Positions 29,631-40,193 are shown, counted from the first letter of the stretch. The stretch: DNA of 64,000 bases from an uncultured Verrucomicrobiota bacterium (GCA_903960515.1 CAJCBL010000302.1:1-64000), one strand, 5' to 3'. The notes: a model not told the origin generated them from the letters alone. Translations and numbers: made by a program.

Positions 29631-30632
29631 TCAGGCTTCCTTCTTGGAGTCGAGGAGGCGTTCGTCGAACTTCATGCCCAGCGACAGGCCGAGTGCTTCG
29701 AGCTTCTCCTTGATTTCGTTGAGCGACTTCTTGCCGAAGTTGCGGTACTTGAGCATCTCCTGCTCGGTCTTCATAGCCAACTCGCCCACGGTGGTGATGT
29801 TGGCGTTGTTGAGGCAGTTGGCGGCGCGCACCGAGAGTTCGATCTCGTTGACGGACATGTTGAGCAGCTTGCGCAACTTGTTCTGCTCTTCGCTGACCTC
29901 AGGCTGGATGCTCTCGAACTCGAAGTGCTCCTGCGACACACGGTCGAAGACGTCGAGGTGGTGCTTGAGGATCGAGGCGGACTGCTTGAGGGCGTCGTCC
30001 GGGTTGATGCGCCCGTCGGTCCAGACTTCGAGTACGAGTTTGTCGTAATCGGTGATCTGGCCCACGCGGGTAGCTTCGACCGAATACTTCACCAAGCGCA
30101 CGGGAGAGAAGAGGGAATCGATCGGAATAACGCCGATGGGTTGGTCCTCCTTCTTGTTCTCGGAGCCGGGGCAGTAACCGCGACCAGTCTTGATCTCGAT
30201 CTCGGCCTCGAAGGTGCGAACACGGTCGAGGGTGCAGATGAGCTGCTCGGGATTGATGATCTCGATGTTGGAGTCGGCACTGATGTCGGCGGCGGTGATC
30301 GCCCCCTCCTTGTGCACCTTGATACTGAGAGCGATCGGCTCGCGTTTATGCGAGATGATCAGGATCTTCTTGAGGTTGAGCACGACGTCGGTGACGTCCT
30401 CGACGACTCCGTCGATGCTCTGGAACTCGTGGTTGACGCCATCAATCCGGATGGAGGAGATGGCGGCTCCCTCGATGGAGCTGAGGAGGACACGGCGCAG
30501 CGAATTGCCAACGGTGTGTCCATAGCCGGCCTCGAACGGTTCGGCGATGAATTTGGCGTAGGTGGGCGTGGAGCCTTCCTCGACCTTCACCAGCTTGTTG
30601 GGCAGTTCGAACTTACCGAGACGCTTGGGCAT
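29631..30632 (-). CDS. rpoA: RNA polymerase subunit alpha
   Basis: FEAGYGHTVGNSLRRVLLSSIEGAA; C-terminal alpha-CTD. Confidence 0.98.
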   Translation of the reverse strand: MPKRLGKFELPNKLVKVEEGSTPTYAKFIAEPFEAGYGHTVGNSLRRVLLSSIEGAAISSIRIDGVNHEFQSIDGVVEDVTDVVLNLKKILIISHKREPIALSIKVHKEGAITAADISADSNIEIINPEQLICTLDRVRTFEAEIEIKTGRGYCPGSENKKEDQPIGVIPIDSLFSPVRLVKYSVEATRVGQITDYDKLVLEVWTDGRINPDDALKQSASILKHHLDVFDRVSQEHFEFESIQPEVSEEQNKLRKLLNMSVNEIELSVRAANCLNNANITTVGELAMKTEQEMLKYRNFGKKSLNEIKEKLEALGLSLGMKFDERLLDSKKEA

Positions 30633-30699
30633 GGCGCAAAAAGATGAGGGTTGCGATAGGTAATGAGGTTGATCAGCGGAGGCGGGTTCAACGAGCCGA

Positions 30700-31311
30700 T
30701 TAGCGGCTGTAGAACTCGACGATCAACTGCTCATTGATGCTCGGGTCCATCTCCTCACGGGTGGGGAGGCGGACGACGCCGGCCTTAAGGCCCTCGGCGT
30801 TGAGGGTGAGCCACGGCGGGGGCGTGCGCAGGCGGTTCTCCTCGAGATTGCGCACGACGACCTGGCGGGAGCCGGGGTTGGCGCGCACCTCGATCTCGTC
30901 GCCAGCAGCCAAGGTGTAGGACGGGATGTCCACCTTGTGTCCGTTGATACGGATATGGCCGTGGTTTACGAACTGGCGTGCTGCGCGGCGGGTCTTGGCG
31001 AAGCCGAGCAGGTACACCACGCTGTCGAGACGGGTTTCCAGCAATTGCAGGAAACGCGAGCCGGTGACGCCGCGCTCGTGCTTGGCGATGGCGAAGATGC
31101 GGCGGAACTGGCGCTCGAGCAGGCCGTAGGTGTAACGGAGCTTCTGCTTCTCGATGAGGCCTTTGGAGTACTCGCTCGTCTTGCGACGGGCGGCTTTGGG
31201 GCCGTGCTGGCCAGGGGGGAAGTTGCGTTTCTCAAGCGCCTTGGTGAAGCCCATGATGGGCGCACCGAAACGGCGGTTAATTCTGGCAACAGGACCGGTA
31301 TAACGAGCCAT
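30700..31311 (-). CDS. rpsD: 30S ribosomal protein S4
   Basis: MARYTGPVARINRRFGAPI; S4 domain. Confidence 0.97.
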   Translation of the reverse strand: MARYTGPVARINRRFGAPIMGFTKALEKRNFPPGQHGPKAARRKTSEYSKGLIEKQKLRYTYGLLERQFRRIFAIAKHERGVTGSRFLQLLETRLDSVVYLLGFAKTRRAARQFVNHGHIRINGHKVDIPSYTLAAGDEIEVRANPGSRQVVVRNLEENRLRTPPPWLTLNAEGLKAGVVRLPTREEMDPSINEQLIVEFYSR

Positions 31312-31359
31312 GGAAAAGGAACGGTCGAAAGTGAAAAGTGGTGGTGATGGCGCGCGCGA

Positions 31360-31932
31360 TTAGACGCGGCGTGCCTTGCGGGGACGGCACCCGTTGTGCG
31401 GGATGGGCGTCACGTCGATGATGGCGGTCACTTCCAAGCCTACGGCCTGGAGGGCGCGCACTGCGGAATCACGACCGAGGCCGGGACCGGCCACGCGGAT
31501 GGTGATGTCCTTGAGACCGTGGGCCATGGCGCCGCGAGCGGCTTCCTGGGCTACGATCTGGGCAGCATAGGCGGTGGACTTGCGCGAACCGCGGAAATTG
31601 CACTTCCCGGCGCTGGCCCAGGAGATGACATTACCCTTCAGATCGGTGATCGAAACGATCGTGTTGTTGAAGGAGGCGGTCACGAAGGCGATGCCTGTCG
31701 TGATATTCTTGGCGCCCTTGGCCTTGCGGACCTTGAGGGCGACAATCTCGTCCTTAAGGAGGTCGGCACCGGTCGCAACCTTGGGAGCTTCGGCCACAGC
31801 GGCTTCGGCGCCGGCAGCGGCGGATTTATCGGCGGCGGGTGCGCCCTTGGTCTTGGTCTCCTCAACGGAAGCCTCGACGGGTTTGGCCTCTTTCTTCGGG
31901 GCCTTCTTGGAAACGGATTTCTCTTCAGCCAT
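31360..31932 (-). CDS. rpsK: 30S ribosomal protein S11 with long N-terminal extension
   Basis: [46 protein letters not shown]. Confidence 0.97.
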   Translation of the reverse strand: MAEEKSVSKKAPKKEAKPVEASVEETKTKGAPAADKSAAAGAEAAVAEAPKVATGADLLKDEIVALKVRKAKGAKNITTGIAFVTASFNNTIVSITDLKGNVISWASAGKCNFRGSRKSTAYAAQIVAQEAARGAMAHGLKDITIRVAGPGLGRDSAVRALQAVGLEVTAIIDVTPIPHNGCRPRKARRV

Positions 31933-31943
31933 GGTGGTACGTG

Positions 31944-32321
31944 TTACTCGGCTTTCTTAGCGACACCAACGGTCTTGCGGGGGCCCTTACGGGTACGCGC
32001 GTTGGTCTTGGTGCGCTGGCCGCGCACGGGCAGGCTGCGACGATGACGCATGCCTCGGTAGCAGTTGATCGCCTGGAGGCGGCGGATGTTGGTGGTGATC
32101 TCACGACGGAGATCGCCCTCAACCACCCACTTCTTCTCAGCAATGAGGGTCATGATCTTGTTGAGCTGCTCTTCCGAAAGGTCGGAAGCGCGCATGTTGG
32201 GATCGATGCCGATTTGTGCGACGATCAGGTCGGCCCGGTCGGGACCGATACCGTAGATGTAGCGCAAGGCGTACGGGACTTTTTTCTTAGCGGGGATTTC
32301 CACCCCAAGGAGGCGAGGCAT
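31944..32321 (-). CDS. rpsM: 30S ribosomal protein S13
   Basis: [51 protein letters not shown]. Confidence 0.98.
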   Translation of the reverse strand: MPRLLGVEIPAKKKVPYALRYIYGIGPDRADLIVAQIGIDPNMRASDLSEEQLNKIMTLIAEKKWVVEGDLRREITTNIRRLQAINCYRGMRHRRSLPVRGQRTKTNARTRKGPRKTVGVAKKAE

Positions 32322-32359
32322 GGTATGAGTTTAGATTATTAGGAAAGGGAAGATGGAGC

Positions 32360-33133
32360 TTAGGCACCCTGGATCGTGAGGATCTCGGGGCCGTTCTCTG
32401 TGGTGAGCACGGTATGTTCGAAGTGGGCGGAAGGGCGGCGGTCGGCGCTGACGACGGTCCATCCGTCGGAGAGAGTCTCTATGCGGTGAGTGCCCGTGTT
32501 GACCATCGGTTCGATTGCGAGTGTCATGCCGGGGCGGATCTTGTCGCCGGTGCCTTTGCGTCCGAAGTTTGGAATCTGCGGTTCCTCATGCATCGAGCGG
32601 CCGACCCCGTGGCCAACCATGTCGCGCACCACGCTGAAACCCTCGGCTTCTACGAAGCTTTGGACTGCGTGGGAGATGTCGCCTATGCGATTCCCTACCT
32701 TGGCGAAGCTGATCCCGTGGTAAAGCGCTGCTTCGGTCACCTTGAGGAGTCGCTCGACGGCCGGTGAAACCGGGTCGATGCGCACCGTGGTGGCGTTGTC
32801 GCCTATCCAACCTTCGTATTCGAGAACAACGTCTAGCGAGACGATGTCGCCGGGGCGAAGGATGCGCTTGATCGTGCCGATCCCGTGAACGACCTCCTCG
32901 TTGACCGAGATACAGGTGTAAGCGGGATAGGCGCGATGGCTGCGGCTAGGGCGATAGTTGAAGCAGGCACTGCGGGCTCCGAACGACTCCATGAGTCGCT
33001 TCGCTTCCTGGTCGAGGTCGTAGGTGCTCACACCCGGGAGGGCTAGCGTGCGCATCTTGGCCAACACAGTGGCGGCGATGCGGCAAGCTTCGCGCATTCC
33101 AGCAATCCCCTCCTGGTTCTTGATCGGAATCAT
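32360..33133 (-). CDS. map: Type I methionine aminopeptidase
   Basis: YTCISVNEEVVHGIG, DIVSLDV, GHGVGRSMHEEPQIPNFG, GMTLAIEPM. Confidence 0.97.
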   Translation of the reverse strand: MIPIKNQEGIAGMREACRIAATVLAKMRTLALPGVSTYDLDQEAKRLMESFGARSACFNYRPSRSHRAYPAYTCISVNEEVVHGIGTIKRILRPGDIVSLDVVLEYEGWIGDNATTVRIDPVSPAVERLLKVTEAALYHGISFAKVGNRIGDISHAVQSFVEAEGFSVVRDMVGHGVGRSMHEEPQIPNFGRKGTGDKIRPGMTLAIEPMVNTGTHRIETLSDGWTVVSADRRPSAHFEHTVLTTENGPEILTIQGA

Positions 33134-33615
33134 GATTGGGTGGGGATCGTTTCGATGCCAGCATCGACAGTCAGCAGCACTCCCATTGAACGGTAGTGAT
33201 CGGCGACCGGCGAGGCCTGTGGGTTCGGTACTCCAAACAGCACACAGGCGTCGAGTGATTCACCGCGAGCTTCGAGCCACTCGTCAAAGACGAGCGACTG
33301 GCGCAGATTGCGGGGGAATCCCAGGAGCCGGAAGCCGGAGTCGGAGCGGCGGGCGAAGTACCAGCGGCGCAGAAGCGCGAGGAGCGTGTCATCGGCGGGC
33401 GGAGTTAGCGCCTTGGCCGAGCGGCGCAGCGCAGCGCCCAAGGGCGTCTGGCGGGCCGACTCATCGCGGAGAAGAGCTTCGGTTGATACGTGCTCAGAAA
33501 TCAAAGAACGGACAAATGCGGGAACCGAACCTGAGCATTCGGCTCCCGATTGGAGAATCAGGAGTTTGGATTTGTCGGATCCAAGGAGGGAAAAGAGTTC
33601 AGCAATGGCAACCAT
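33130..33615 (-). CDS. Degenerate adenylate-kinase-like protein, no Walker A or LID region seen
   Basis: Between secY and map (usual adk site); EHVSTEALLRDESARQTPLG and SGFRLLGFPRNLRQSLVFDEWL resemble Adk IST.DMLR and GF.LDGFPRT; P-loop position reads LILQSGAECSGSV. Confidence 0.7.
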   Translation of the reverse strand: MVAIAELFSLLGSDKSKLLILQSGAECSGSVPAFVRSLISEHVSTEALLRDESARQTPLGAALRRSAKALTPPADDTLLALLRRWYFARRSDSGFRLLGFPRNLRQSLVFDEWLEARGESLDACVLFGVPNPQASPVADHYRSMGVLLTVDAGIETIPTQS

Positions 33616-33632
33616 CCCAACAAAGTAAAGAA

Positions 33633-35135
33633 CTATGTTTGGGAAAAGTAGCGCACGGCCCAAGCGACCAGTCCGATGAGCAGCAAACTGCCGCAAGCCA
33701 AGAGCAAGGGCTGGATGTTGCGCGCCTCTGCCGCATCCGAGAATCCGGGGAGCGAGGTGCTACGGGAGCGCAGACGACCCTTCTTGAGGAAACCGTCGTA
33801 GTGGCGCTGAAGCAGGAAAGTCTCGAGCTGGCGCATCGTGTCGAGCATTACGCCCACGGTGATCAGCATGCCGGTGCCGCCGAAGAAGTAGGCCACGCGC
33901 GGGGCCACCTTCATGTTATAGAGCAACAGATCGGGCATTACGGCGATGGCGGTGAGCGCGAGGGCTCCGAAGAGCGTCAGGCGCGTCATAATGAAATCAA
34001 GGAACTTGGCGGTGGGTTCGCCGGGGCGCACTCCGGGGATGTAGCCACCGTACTTCTTGAGGTCATCGGCGATCTGGATGGGCTTGAACATTACAGACAC
34101 CCAGAAGTAGCTGAAGAAGAGGATCAGCACGCCGTCCAAGGTGTAGTAGATCCAGTCGCCGCGCAGCAGCTTGCCGGCGAGATCTGAGAGGAAGGGCAAG
34201 TTGAAGGTCGCTCCCACCCAAGCCAAGATCTGCTGGGGGAAAAGGAGGATGGCGCTGGCGAAGATCACGGGCATGACGCCCGAGTAATTGATCTTCAAGG
34301 GCAGGAAGGAGCTCTGGCCGCCGTAGACGCGCTGGCCGATCACGCGCTTGGCGTACTGGACCGGAATCTTGCGCTGCGCCTGGGTGATGGCGACGATGAA
34401 GGCCGTGACGCCGAAGAACAGGGTGAGCATCACCACCGCATGGATCAGGCCGAAGCTCTGGCCCGTGCCGACAGGAGCGAAGAACAACTGCCAGGTCTGC
34501 ACTGCTGCGTTGGGGATATCGGCGAGAATGCCGATGGTGATCAGGATCGAGATACCGTTGCCGATACCGCGCTGGGTGATCTGCTCGCCCAACCACATCA
34601 TCAAGAGTGTTCCGGCGGTGAGGAAAATCGTGGAGGTGACCAGGAACCAGCCCTTGCTGGCGATCACGATGCTGCCGTACTGGGCCTCGTTGTATCCAGG
34701 GAAGAGGCGGCTGGGGTTCTCAAGGGCGCCCAAGAGCAGCAGGCCCTGGACGATGCAGATCACCACAGTGAGATACCGGGTGTACTGCTGCACCTTCTGG
34801 CGGCCCACGTCGCCCTCCTGCTGGAGGCGGGCGAGCTGGGGCACCACGGCGACCATCAACTGCATGATGATCGAAGCGCTCACATTGGGCATGATGCCCA
34901 TGGCGCAGATGGCGCCCTTGAGGAGCGCGCCACCGGTGAACATGTTGTACAGACCCATCACGGCTCCTGCCGCCGATCCCGACTGTTGCCGGAAGAATTC
35001 CTGCAACGGTGCCGGGTCGATGCCCGGCAGCGGGATGTGGGCGCCAACGCGCGCCACGAAGATAAGGGCCAGCGTGAAGAAGATCCGTTGCCGGAGCTCC
35101 GGTATCTTCAGGCAGTTCGCAAAGGCGGAGAACAC
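33633..35135 (-). CDS. secY: Preprotein translocase subunit SecY
   Basis: Multi-pass protein; ARVGAHIPLPGIDP, GIGNGISILI, QQEGDVGR. Confidence 0.98.
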   Translation of the reverse strand: MFSAFANCLKIPELRQRIFFTLALIFVARVGAHIPLPGIDPAPLQEFFRQQSGSAAGAVMGLYNMFTGGALLKGAICAMGIMPNVSASIIMQLMVAVVPQLARLQQEGDVGRQKVQQYTRYLTVVICIVQGLLLLGALENPSRLFPGYNEAQYGSIVIASKGWFLVTSTIFLTAGTLLMMWLGEQITQRGIGNGISILITIGILADIPNAAVQTWQLFFAPVGTGQSFGLIHAVVMLTLFFGVTAFIVAITQAQRKIPVQYAKRVIGQRVYGGQSSFLPLKINYSGVMPVIFASAILLFPQQILAWVGATFNLPFLSDLAGKLLRGDWIYYTLDGVLILFFSYFWVSVMFKPIQIADDLKKYGGYIPGVRPGEPTAKFLDFIMTRLTLFGALALTAIAVMPDLLLYNMKVAPRVAYFFGGTGMLITVGVMLDTMRQLETFLLQRHYDGFLKKGRLRSRSTSLPGFSDAAEARNIQPLLLACGSLLLIGLVAWAVRYFSQT

Positions 35136-35163
35136 GGGATGGAGTGGTCGGGATGTAAAATGG

Positions 35164-35189
35164 GTAGGCGCGCCCGAAGGCGCGCCTGC
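35164..35189 (-). promoter_or_regulatory. Strong hairpin with C(UUCG)G tetraloop between rplO and secY
   Basis: Minus strand GCAGGCGCGCC-TTCG-GGCGCGCCTAC. Confidence 0.65.
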
Positions 35190-35200
35190 TCAGGCAACGA

Positions 35201-35647
35201 TCAGGCTACGATAGCCTGGCCGCCAGCCTTCTCGATCTTCTCCTGGGCGGACCCGGAGAATTTCGAGGCGGTAATCTTGAAGATGCGGGTAACCTCACCC
35301 ACACCGAGAATCTTCAACGGCAGTTCGGCGTAGCGGATAAGGCCAGCCTGGACCAGAACCTCGGAGTTCACTTCAACCACCGAATCCTCGAGGCAATCGA
35401 GATCGCCTACGTTGATGATGGAGAATACCGTCTTGAAGTTCTTGTTGTTGAAACCGCGGTGCGGGAGCTTGCGGTACAGGGGCATCTGGCCGCCTTCGAA
35501 GCCGGGGCGAATGCCCGAGCCCGAACGGGCGGTCTGGCCCTTGCCTCCCCTACCCGAGGTTTTGCCATGTCCGCTGCCTTCGCCGCAACCCACGCGCTTG
35601 CGGCGGTGGACGGCTCCGGGAGTGTTCTTGAGATCGTGTAGCTTCAT
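35201..35647 (-). CDS. rplO: 50S ribosomal protein L15
   Basis: MKLHDLKNTPGAVHRRKRVGCGEGSGHGKTSGRGGKGQ; start trimmed. Confidence 0.97.
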   Translation of the reverse strand: MKLHDLKNTPGAVHRRKRVGCGEGSGHGKTSGRGGKGQTARSGSGIRPGFEGGQMPLYRKLPHRGFNNKNFKTVFSIINVGDLDCLEDSVVEVNSEVLVQAGLIRYAELPLKILGVGEVTRIFKITASKFSGSAQEKIEKAGGQAIVA

Positions 35648-35673
35648 ATGCGCTGTGTGGTTGGTGCCTGCGA

Positions 35674-36198
35674 TCAACCCTGAACCTGGCGGACTTGTTG
35701 GAACTGCTCGGCCGTGCGCAATTGGCGCAGACCGCTCAGGGTGGCATTGACAACCGCGATATGGTTGCTGGAGCCCATCGACTTGGAGAGCACGTTGTGG
35801 ATGCCGGCCGCCTCGAGCACAGCGCGCACGCCGCCACCAGCAATGATGCCGGTACCGGGGCTGGCTGGGCGCAGGAGAACCTTGCCGCCATCGCACACGC
35901 CAAGCACTTCATGGGGGATGGTATCACCCTTGAGCTTGACGGGAACCATGTTCTTGCGGGCGTTTTCAGTGCCCTTCTTGATGGAATCGGGCACTTCGTT
36001 GGCCTTGCCGTAGCCGATGCCCACGCTGCCCTTACCGTCGCCTACGACGACGAGAGCGGAGAAGCTGAAGCGCCGGCCGCCCTTCACAACCTTGGAGCAT
36101 CGGTTGATGAACACGACTTTTTCGATCAAGCCGGATTCTGGGGGCGGAGGGCCGCCGCGGCCGGAGGAGGAGGAACGGGAGTCTTTATAGGTCGCCAT
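35674..36198 (-). CDS. rpsE: 30S ribosomal protein S5
   Basis: S5 motifs ([26 protein letters not shown]). Confidence 0.97.
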   Translation of the reverse strand: MATYKDSRSSSSGRGGPPPPESGLIEKVVFINRCSKVVKGGRRFSFSALVVVGDGKGSVGIGYGKANEVPDSIKKGTENARKNMVPVKLKGDTIPHEVLGVCDGGKVLLRPASPGTGIIAGGGVRAVLEAAGIHNVLSKSMGSSNHIAVVNATLSGLRQLRTAEQFQQVRQVQG

Positions 36199-36208
36199 GG
36201 TCGCGGTG

Positions 36209-36571
36209 TTAGAACTTCAGGCCGGCCTCACGGACGGCTTCAGCGAAGATTTTGACCTTACCGTGGTAACGGAGGCCGTTGCGGTCGAAGACCACAGTGT
36301 TGATCCCGGCAGCGGTGGCTTTGGCGGCGAAAGTGCCGGCCAAGGTCTTGGCGCTGTTGCCGTTGGCGGCGAGCTTCTGGGCCCGCAGATCGGGGGTGAG
36401 CGTCGAGACGGCGACAAGGGTGGTGCCCAAGACGTCGTCGATGGCCTGGGCGTAAATGTGCTTGCCACTGAAGTGCACGCAGAGACGGGGGCGAACGGCG
36501 GTGCCGGTAACCTTCTTGCGGATGCGCCACTTGCGCTTCTGGAGCAGCTGGGCTTTGCGAATGGTGTTCAT
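36209..36571 (-). CDS. rplR: 50S ribosomal protein L18
   Basis: [47 protein letters not shown]. Confidence 0.97.
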   Translation of the reverse strand: MNTIRKAQLLQKRKWRIRKKVTGTAVRPRLCVHFSGKHIYAQAIDDVLGTTLVAVSTLTPDLRAQKLAANGNSAKTLAGTFAAKATAAGINTVVFDRNGLRYHGKVKIFAEAVREAGLKF

Positions 36572-36600
36572 CGCTGGATTGGTGTTCTGGTGTCGCGCGC

Positions 36601-37137
36601 TTAGGCGACAGTCTTGCCTTCCTTGCGGCGGACGCGTTCGCCAACAATGCGGACGCCTTTGCCCTTGTAGGGTTCCGGCGGATAATAGGCGCGAATTTCT
36701 GAGGCTACCTTGCCGACGAGTTGCTTGTCGCAGCCCTCGATCTTGACCTTGGTCTGGTCGGCGACCACGACCTTGATGCCTTCGGGGATCTCGTACTTGA
36801 TGGGGTGCGAGTAGCCGAGAGCGAGGTCGACAAATTTGCCGACGACGGCGGCCTTGAAACCGACGCCTTGGATCTCGAGATCCTTGACGTAGGGGGCGAC
36901 CACTCCGTTGACCATGCCGTTCACGATGGAACGGGCGGTGCCGTACATCGCCTTGGCGAAACGGCTCTCGGAGGTGGGGCTGAAGATCAGCTTGCCGTCG
37001 ATCTGTTCGATCTTTACGGCGGAAGCGAAGGAGTGCTGGACCTTGCCCTTGGGGCCTTCCACCAGGACGTTGCCGTCCTTGATGGTAACCTTGACTTTGG
37101 CAGGGACAGGGATGGGAAGTTTTCCGATTCGGCTCAT
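36601..37137 (-). CDS. rplF: 50S ribosomal protein L6
   Basis: [34 protein letters not shown]. Confidence 0.97.
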   Translation of the reverse strand: MSRIGKLPIPVPAKVKVTIKDGNVLVEGPKGKVQHSFASAVKIEQIDGKLIFSPTSESRFAKAMYGTARSIVNGMVNGVVAPYVKDLEIQGVGFKAAVVGKFVDLALGYSHPIKYEIPEGIKVVVADQTKVKIEGCDKQLVGKVASEIRAYYPPEPYKGKGVRIVGERVRRKEGKTVA

Positions 37138-37150
37138 GGTGGGCGGCTCC

Positions 37151-37543
37151 TTACCAGATGCTGCAGAGGAGTTCGCCGCCGAGCTTCTGGCGCCGGGCGT
37201 CCTGATCTTTCATCGGCCCCTTGGAGGTCGAGACGATCGAGATGCCCAGGCCATTGAGCACACGGGGAATTTCACGGTAGCCGTAGTAGAGACGGCAGCC
37301 GGGCGTGCTGTTGCGGCGGAGGTTGGTGATGGCGGGGGTGTTGTCGACGTACTTGAGCTTGAGAACGACGGTCTTGTGACCGGCCTCGTCGCGCCCTTCA
37401 GTGCTGTCGAGGATGTACCCCTCGTTCTTGAGGATGCCGGCGATGGCAGCCTTCAAAATGCTATGCGGCACAACGCACTCGGCCTGACCGGCCTTGAGTG
37501 AGTTGCGAACTCGCGTGAGAAAATCGCTGATTGGATCTGTCAT
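37151..37543 (-). CDS. rpsH: 30S ribosomal protein S8
   Basis: MTDPISDFLTRVRNSLKAG; GLGISIVSTSKGPM. Confidence 0.97.
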   Translation of the reverse strand: MTDPISDFLTRVRNSLKAGQAECVVPHSILKAAIAGILKNEGYILDSTEGRDEAGHKTVVLKLKYVDNTPAITNLRRNSTPGCRLYYGYREIPRVLNGLGISIVSTSKGPMKDQDARRQKLGGELLCSIW

Positions 37544-37594
37544 GATGCTTGCTGTTGTGGGCCGACCGATATCCGACTGCCGGCCCGAAAATGT

Positions 37595-37900
37595 TTACCA
37601 GGAACTCTTAGTGACGCCGGGGATTTTTCCGTTCAGCGCGAGTTCACGGAAAGTGATACGCGAGACGCGGAAGCGGCGGAGGTAGCCACGGGGGCGACCA
37701 CTTAGCAAGCAGCGATTGCGCACGCGAATCGCCGAAGCGTCGCGGGGCTGCTTGGCCAAGGCCTTCTGGGCCGCGAAGAACTCTTCGTCGGTGGCCTTCG
37801 GGTTGGCGAGGATGGCCTTGAGCTCAGCACGCTTGACCGCGAATTTCTCGACGGTGGCGATGCGGCGTTTGTTCTTCTCGATGGCGGAAGTTTTCGGCAT
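37595..37900 (-). CDS. rpsN: 30S ribosomal protein S14 (cysteine-poor long form)
   Basis: [45 protein letters not shown]; start trimmed to [10 protein letters not shown]. Confidence 0.96.
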   Translation of the reverse strand: MPKTSAIEKNKRRIATVEKFAVKRAELKAILANPKATDEEFFAAQKALAKQPRDASAIRVRNRCLLSGRPRGYLRRFRVSRITFRELALNGKIPGVTKSSW

Positions 37901-37907
37901 GGCAGTA

Positions 37908-38489
37908 TCAGGCGGCTGCGGTGGGAGTCTTGGCGTGGACCACTTCCACGCGGCGGAAGGGGAATCCGAGCAGCTTGAGCAGCTCGCGTCCTTCGTCGTC
38001 GGTGCCGGCGGTGGTGACCAGGGAAATATCGAGACCCATGGTGCGCTTGGTGTTCTCCAACGAGATCTCGGGGAAGATCGAGTAGTCGGAAACGCCCAAG
38101 TTGTAGTTGCCGTTGCCGTCAAACTTGGTGGGCACGCCGCGGAAATCGCGGATGGCCGGCAAAGCGACCACGAGCAGGCGGGAGAGGAAGTGCCACATAT
38201 TGTCGCTGCGAAGAGTGACGGTGGCACCCACGACCTGGCCGGCGCGGAGCTTGAAGTTGGCGATGTCCTTGCGGGCCTTCGTGAGCACGGCCTTCTGGCC
38301 GGCGATCGACGAGAGGTCGCGCTGGCTGTCGGCGATGACATTCTTGTCGGCGCCAGCATTGATGCCAGTGTTGAGAACCACCTTGACAATGCGAGGCAGT
38401 TGATGCGGGTTCGTGTATCCACGGCTCTGTTTAAGAGCGGGAATGACGACCTCGAGATAGTGTTTCTTAAGTTGCGGAACGTTCTTCAT
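37908..38489 (-). CDS. rplE: 50S ribosomal protein L5
   Basis: [35 protein letters not shown]. Confidence 0.97.
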   Translation of the reverse strand: MKNVPQLKKHYLEVVIPALKQSRGYTNPHQLPRIVKVVLNTGINAGADKNVIADSQRDLSSIAGQKAVLTKARKDIANFKLRAGQVVGATVTLRSDNMWHFLSRLLVVALPAIRDFRGVPTKFDGNGNYNLGVSDYSIFPEISLENTKRTMGLDISLVTTAGTDDEGRELLKLLGFPFRRVEVVHAKTPTAAA

Positions 38490-38544
38490 GGGTGTGCGCC
38501 GGATTACCGACCCGGCAGCGTGGTAAGTTGGTCAGACTGACAAC

Positions 38545-38820
38545 TCAGGACGCAGCTTTACCAGCTTTTTTTGAAGCGGGTTTGTCGGCTGCGGTCACCA
38601 CCTTAAGGTTGGAGACATGTACAGAGCCTTCGCGCTCTACGATACGGCCCTGGGGATTCGCCTGCGATTTCTTCTCGTGGCGCTTGATCATGGCGACTCC
38701 TTCAACAATGGCGCGCTGCTTGATGGGCAGGATATCGAGTACCTTGCCCTGCTTGCCAGTGTGGGAGCCGGAGATAACGGTGACAGCGTCGCCGCGTTTG
38801 ATGTGGAATTTCTGCTTCAT
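38545..38820 (-). CDS. rplX: 50S ribosomal protein L24
   Basis: HIKRGDAVTVISGSHTGKQGKVLDILPIKQRAIVEGV. Confidence 0.96.
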   Translation of the reverse strand: MKQKFHIKRGDAVTVISGSHTGKQGKVLDILPIKQRAIVEGVAMIKRHEKKSQANPQGRIVEREGSVHVSNLKVVTAADKPASKKAGKAAS

Positions 38821-39185
38821 CAGAGAACCTCCGGAGCCAACGAGACGATCTTCATGAAATTTTTCGCACGCAGTTCGCGAGCGACGGGCCCGAAGATACG
38901 GGTGCCCTTCGGGTTGCCATCGGCGTCGATGATGACGACGGCGTTGCTGTCGAAGCGCAGATAGCTGCCATCGGCGCGATGCAAGGCGGCGCGAGTGCGA
39001 ACGATGACGGCCTTTACGACCTCACCCTTCTTCACGGTCGCATCCGGAGTGCTTTCCTTGATGTGGATAGTGATGGTATCACCCACACCCGCAGTGCGGG
39101 TGTTTTGGCCCATGCGACTAATCATCATCGCCCTGCGGGCGCCGGTGTTGTCGGCAACATCTACCCATGAACGCATTTGGATCAT
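38820..39185 (-). CDS. rplN: 50S ribosomal protein L14
   Basis: [22 protein letters not shown]. Confidence 0.98.
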   Translation of the reverse strand: MIQMRSWVDVADNTGARRAMMISRMGQNTRTAGVGDTITIHIKESTPDATVKKGEVVKAVIVRTRAALHRADGSYLRFDSNAVVIIDADGNPKGTRIFGPVARELRAKNFMKIVSLAPEVL

Positions 39186-39191
39186 AGTATG

Positions 39192-39494
39192 TTACTCCTT
39201 GGGGGCTTCGAGGTTGGCTTCGACCGCGACGACTGCGTCGGTGTGGACGATCTTGATCAAGCGCCAGCGCTTGAGGCGGCTGAGCGGACGAGTCTCCATG
39301 ATCTGGACCTGATCACCGATCTTGGTCTCGTTCTTTTCGTCGTGCACGTGCAGAACGGTCTTGCGATTGATGACCTTCCGATAACGCGGGTGCGGGATCT
39401 TGTAGGCGATGGTGACCTTGACGGACTTGTCACCCATGCGGCTTGTGACAAAGCCCAGCAGGGTTTTCCGTTGGGTACGAATGGCGGCTTCCAT
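39192..39494 (-). CDS. rpsQ: 30S ribosomal protein S17
   Basis: RKTLLGFVTSRMGDKSVKVTIAYKIPHPRYRKVI. Confidence 0.96.
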   Translation of the reverse strand: MEAAIRTQRKTLLGFVTSRMGDKSVKVTIAYKIPHPRYRKVINRKTVLHVHDEKNETKIGDQVQIMETRPLSRLKRWRLIKIVHTDAVVAVEANLEAPKE

Positions 39495-39512
39495 AGTCTG
39501 GGGCGCTCCGGG

Positions 39513-39728
39513 TTATCGGGCGGCCGCGGGAGCCGCGGCGACCTGCTTCTTTTCGGTGAGGATGGTTTCCAGCCGGGCGATGTCCTTGCGATACGCCTTG
39601 AACGTATGCGGCTTCTCGACCTGACCGGTGTGCTTGCGCAGGTTGGACTGCAGCAAAGTCTCGCGGGTCTCGCTGAGCTTTTTTTCAATCTCCTTTACGG
39701 AGAGCTCGCGGATGTCCTTGGGTTTCAT
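39513..39728 (-). CDS. rpmC: 50S ribosomal protein L29
   Basis: [25 protein letters not shown]. Confidence 0.95.
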   Translation of the reverse strand: MKPKDIRELSVKEIEKKLSETRETLLQSNLRKHTGQVEKPHTFKAYRKDIARLETILTEKKQVAAAPAAAR

Positions 39729-39763
39729 GGCGTATCTATAGGTGGCTGCTGTGGGGGGCGCGC

Positions 39764-40186
39764 TTAGGCCGCAACGCCCTCACGGGCGATGAAACGGCAA
39801 CGGCAGGGCAGCTTGGTGTCAGCCAAGCGCATGGCCTCGCGGGCGATGGTGAGAGAAACACCGGCGACCTCGAAGAGGATCGCGCCGGGCTTGATGAGGG
39901 CAACGTAGAACTCGACCGGGCCCTTACCGCGACCCATGCGGGTCTCGGCAGGCTTCTTGGTCACCGGAGTGTGCGGGAACACCCGGATCCAGACTTTGCC
40001 CTTACGCTTGAGGTGGCGGTTGATGGCCACACGAGCGGCTTCGAGTTGCTTGCCGTCCATACGGACGCGAGACATTGCCTGGATGCCGAATTCGCCGAAG
40101 GCGAGCGTGTTACCGCGTTTGGCATTGCCAGCGTTGCTACCCTTCTGGGCGCGACGGTATTTGGTGCGTGCAGGTTGGAGCGCCAT
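39764..40186 (-). CDS. rplP: 50S ribosomal protein L16
   Basis: [44 protein letters not shown]. Confidence 0.98.
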   Translation of the reverse strand: MALQPARTKYRRAQKGSNAGNAKRGNTLAFGEFGIQAMSRVRMDGKQLEAARVAINRHLKRKGKVWIRVFPHTPVTKKPAETRMGRGKGPVEFYVALIKPGAILFEVAGVSLTIAREAMRLADTKLPCRCRFIAREGVAA

Positions 40187-40193
40187 GGCGAAA

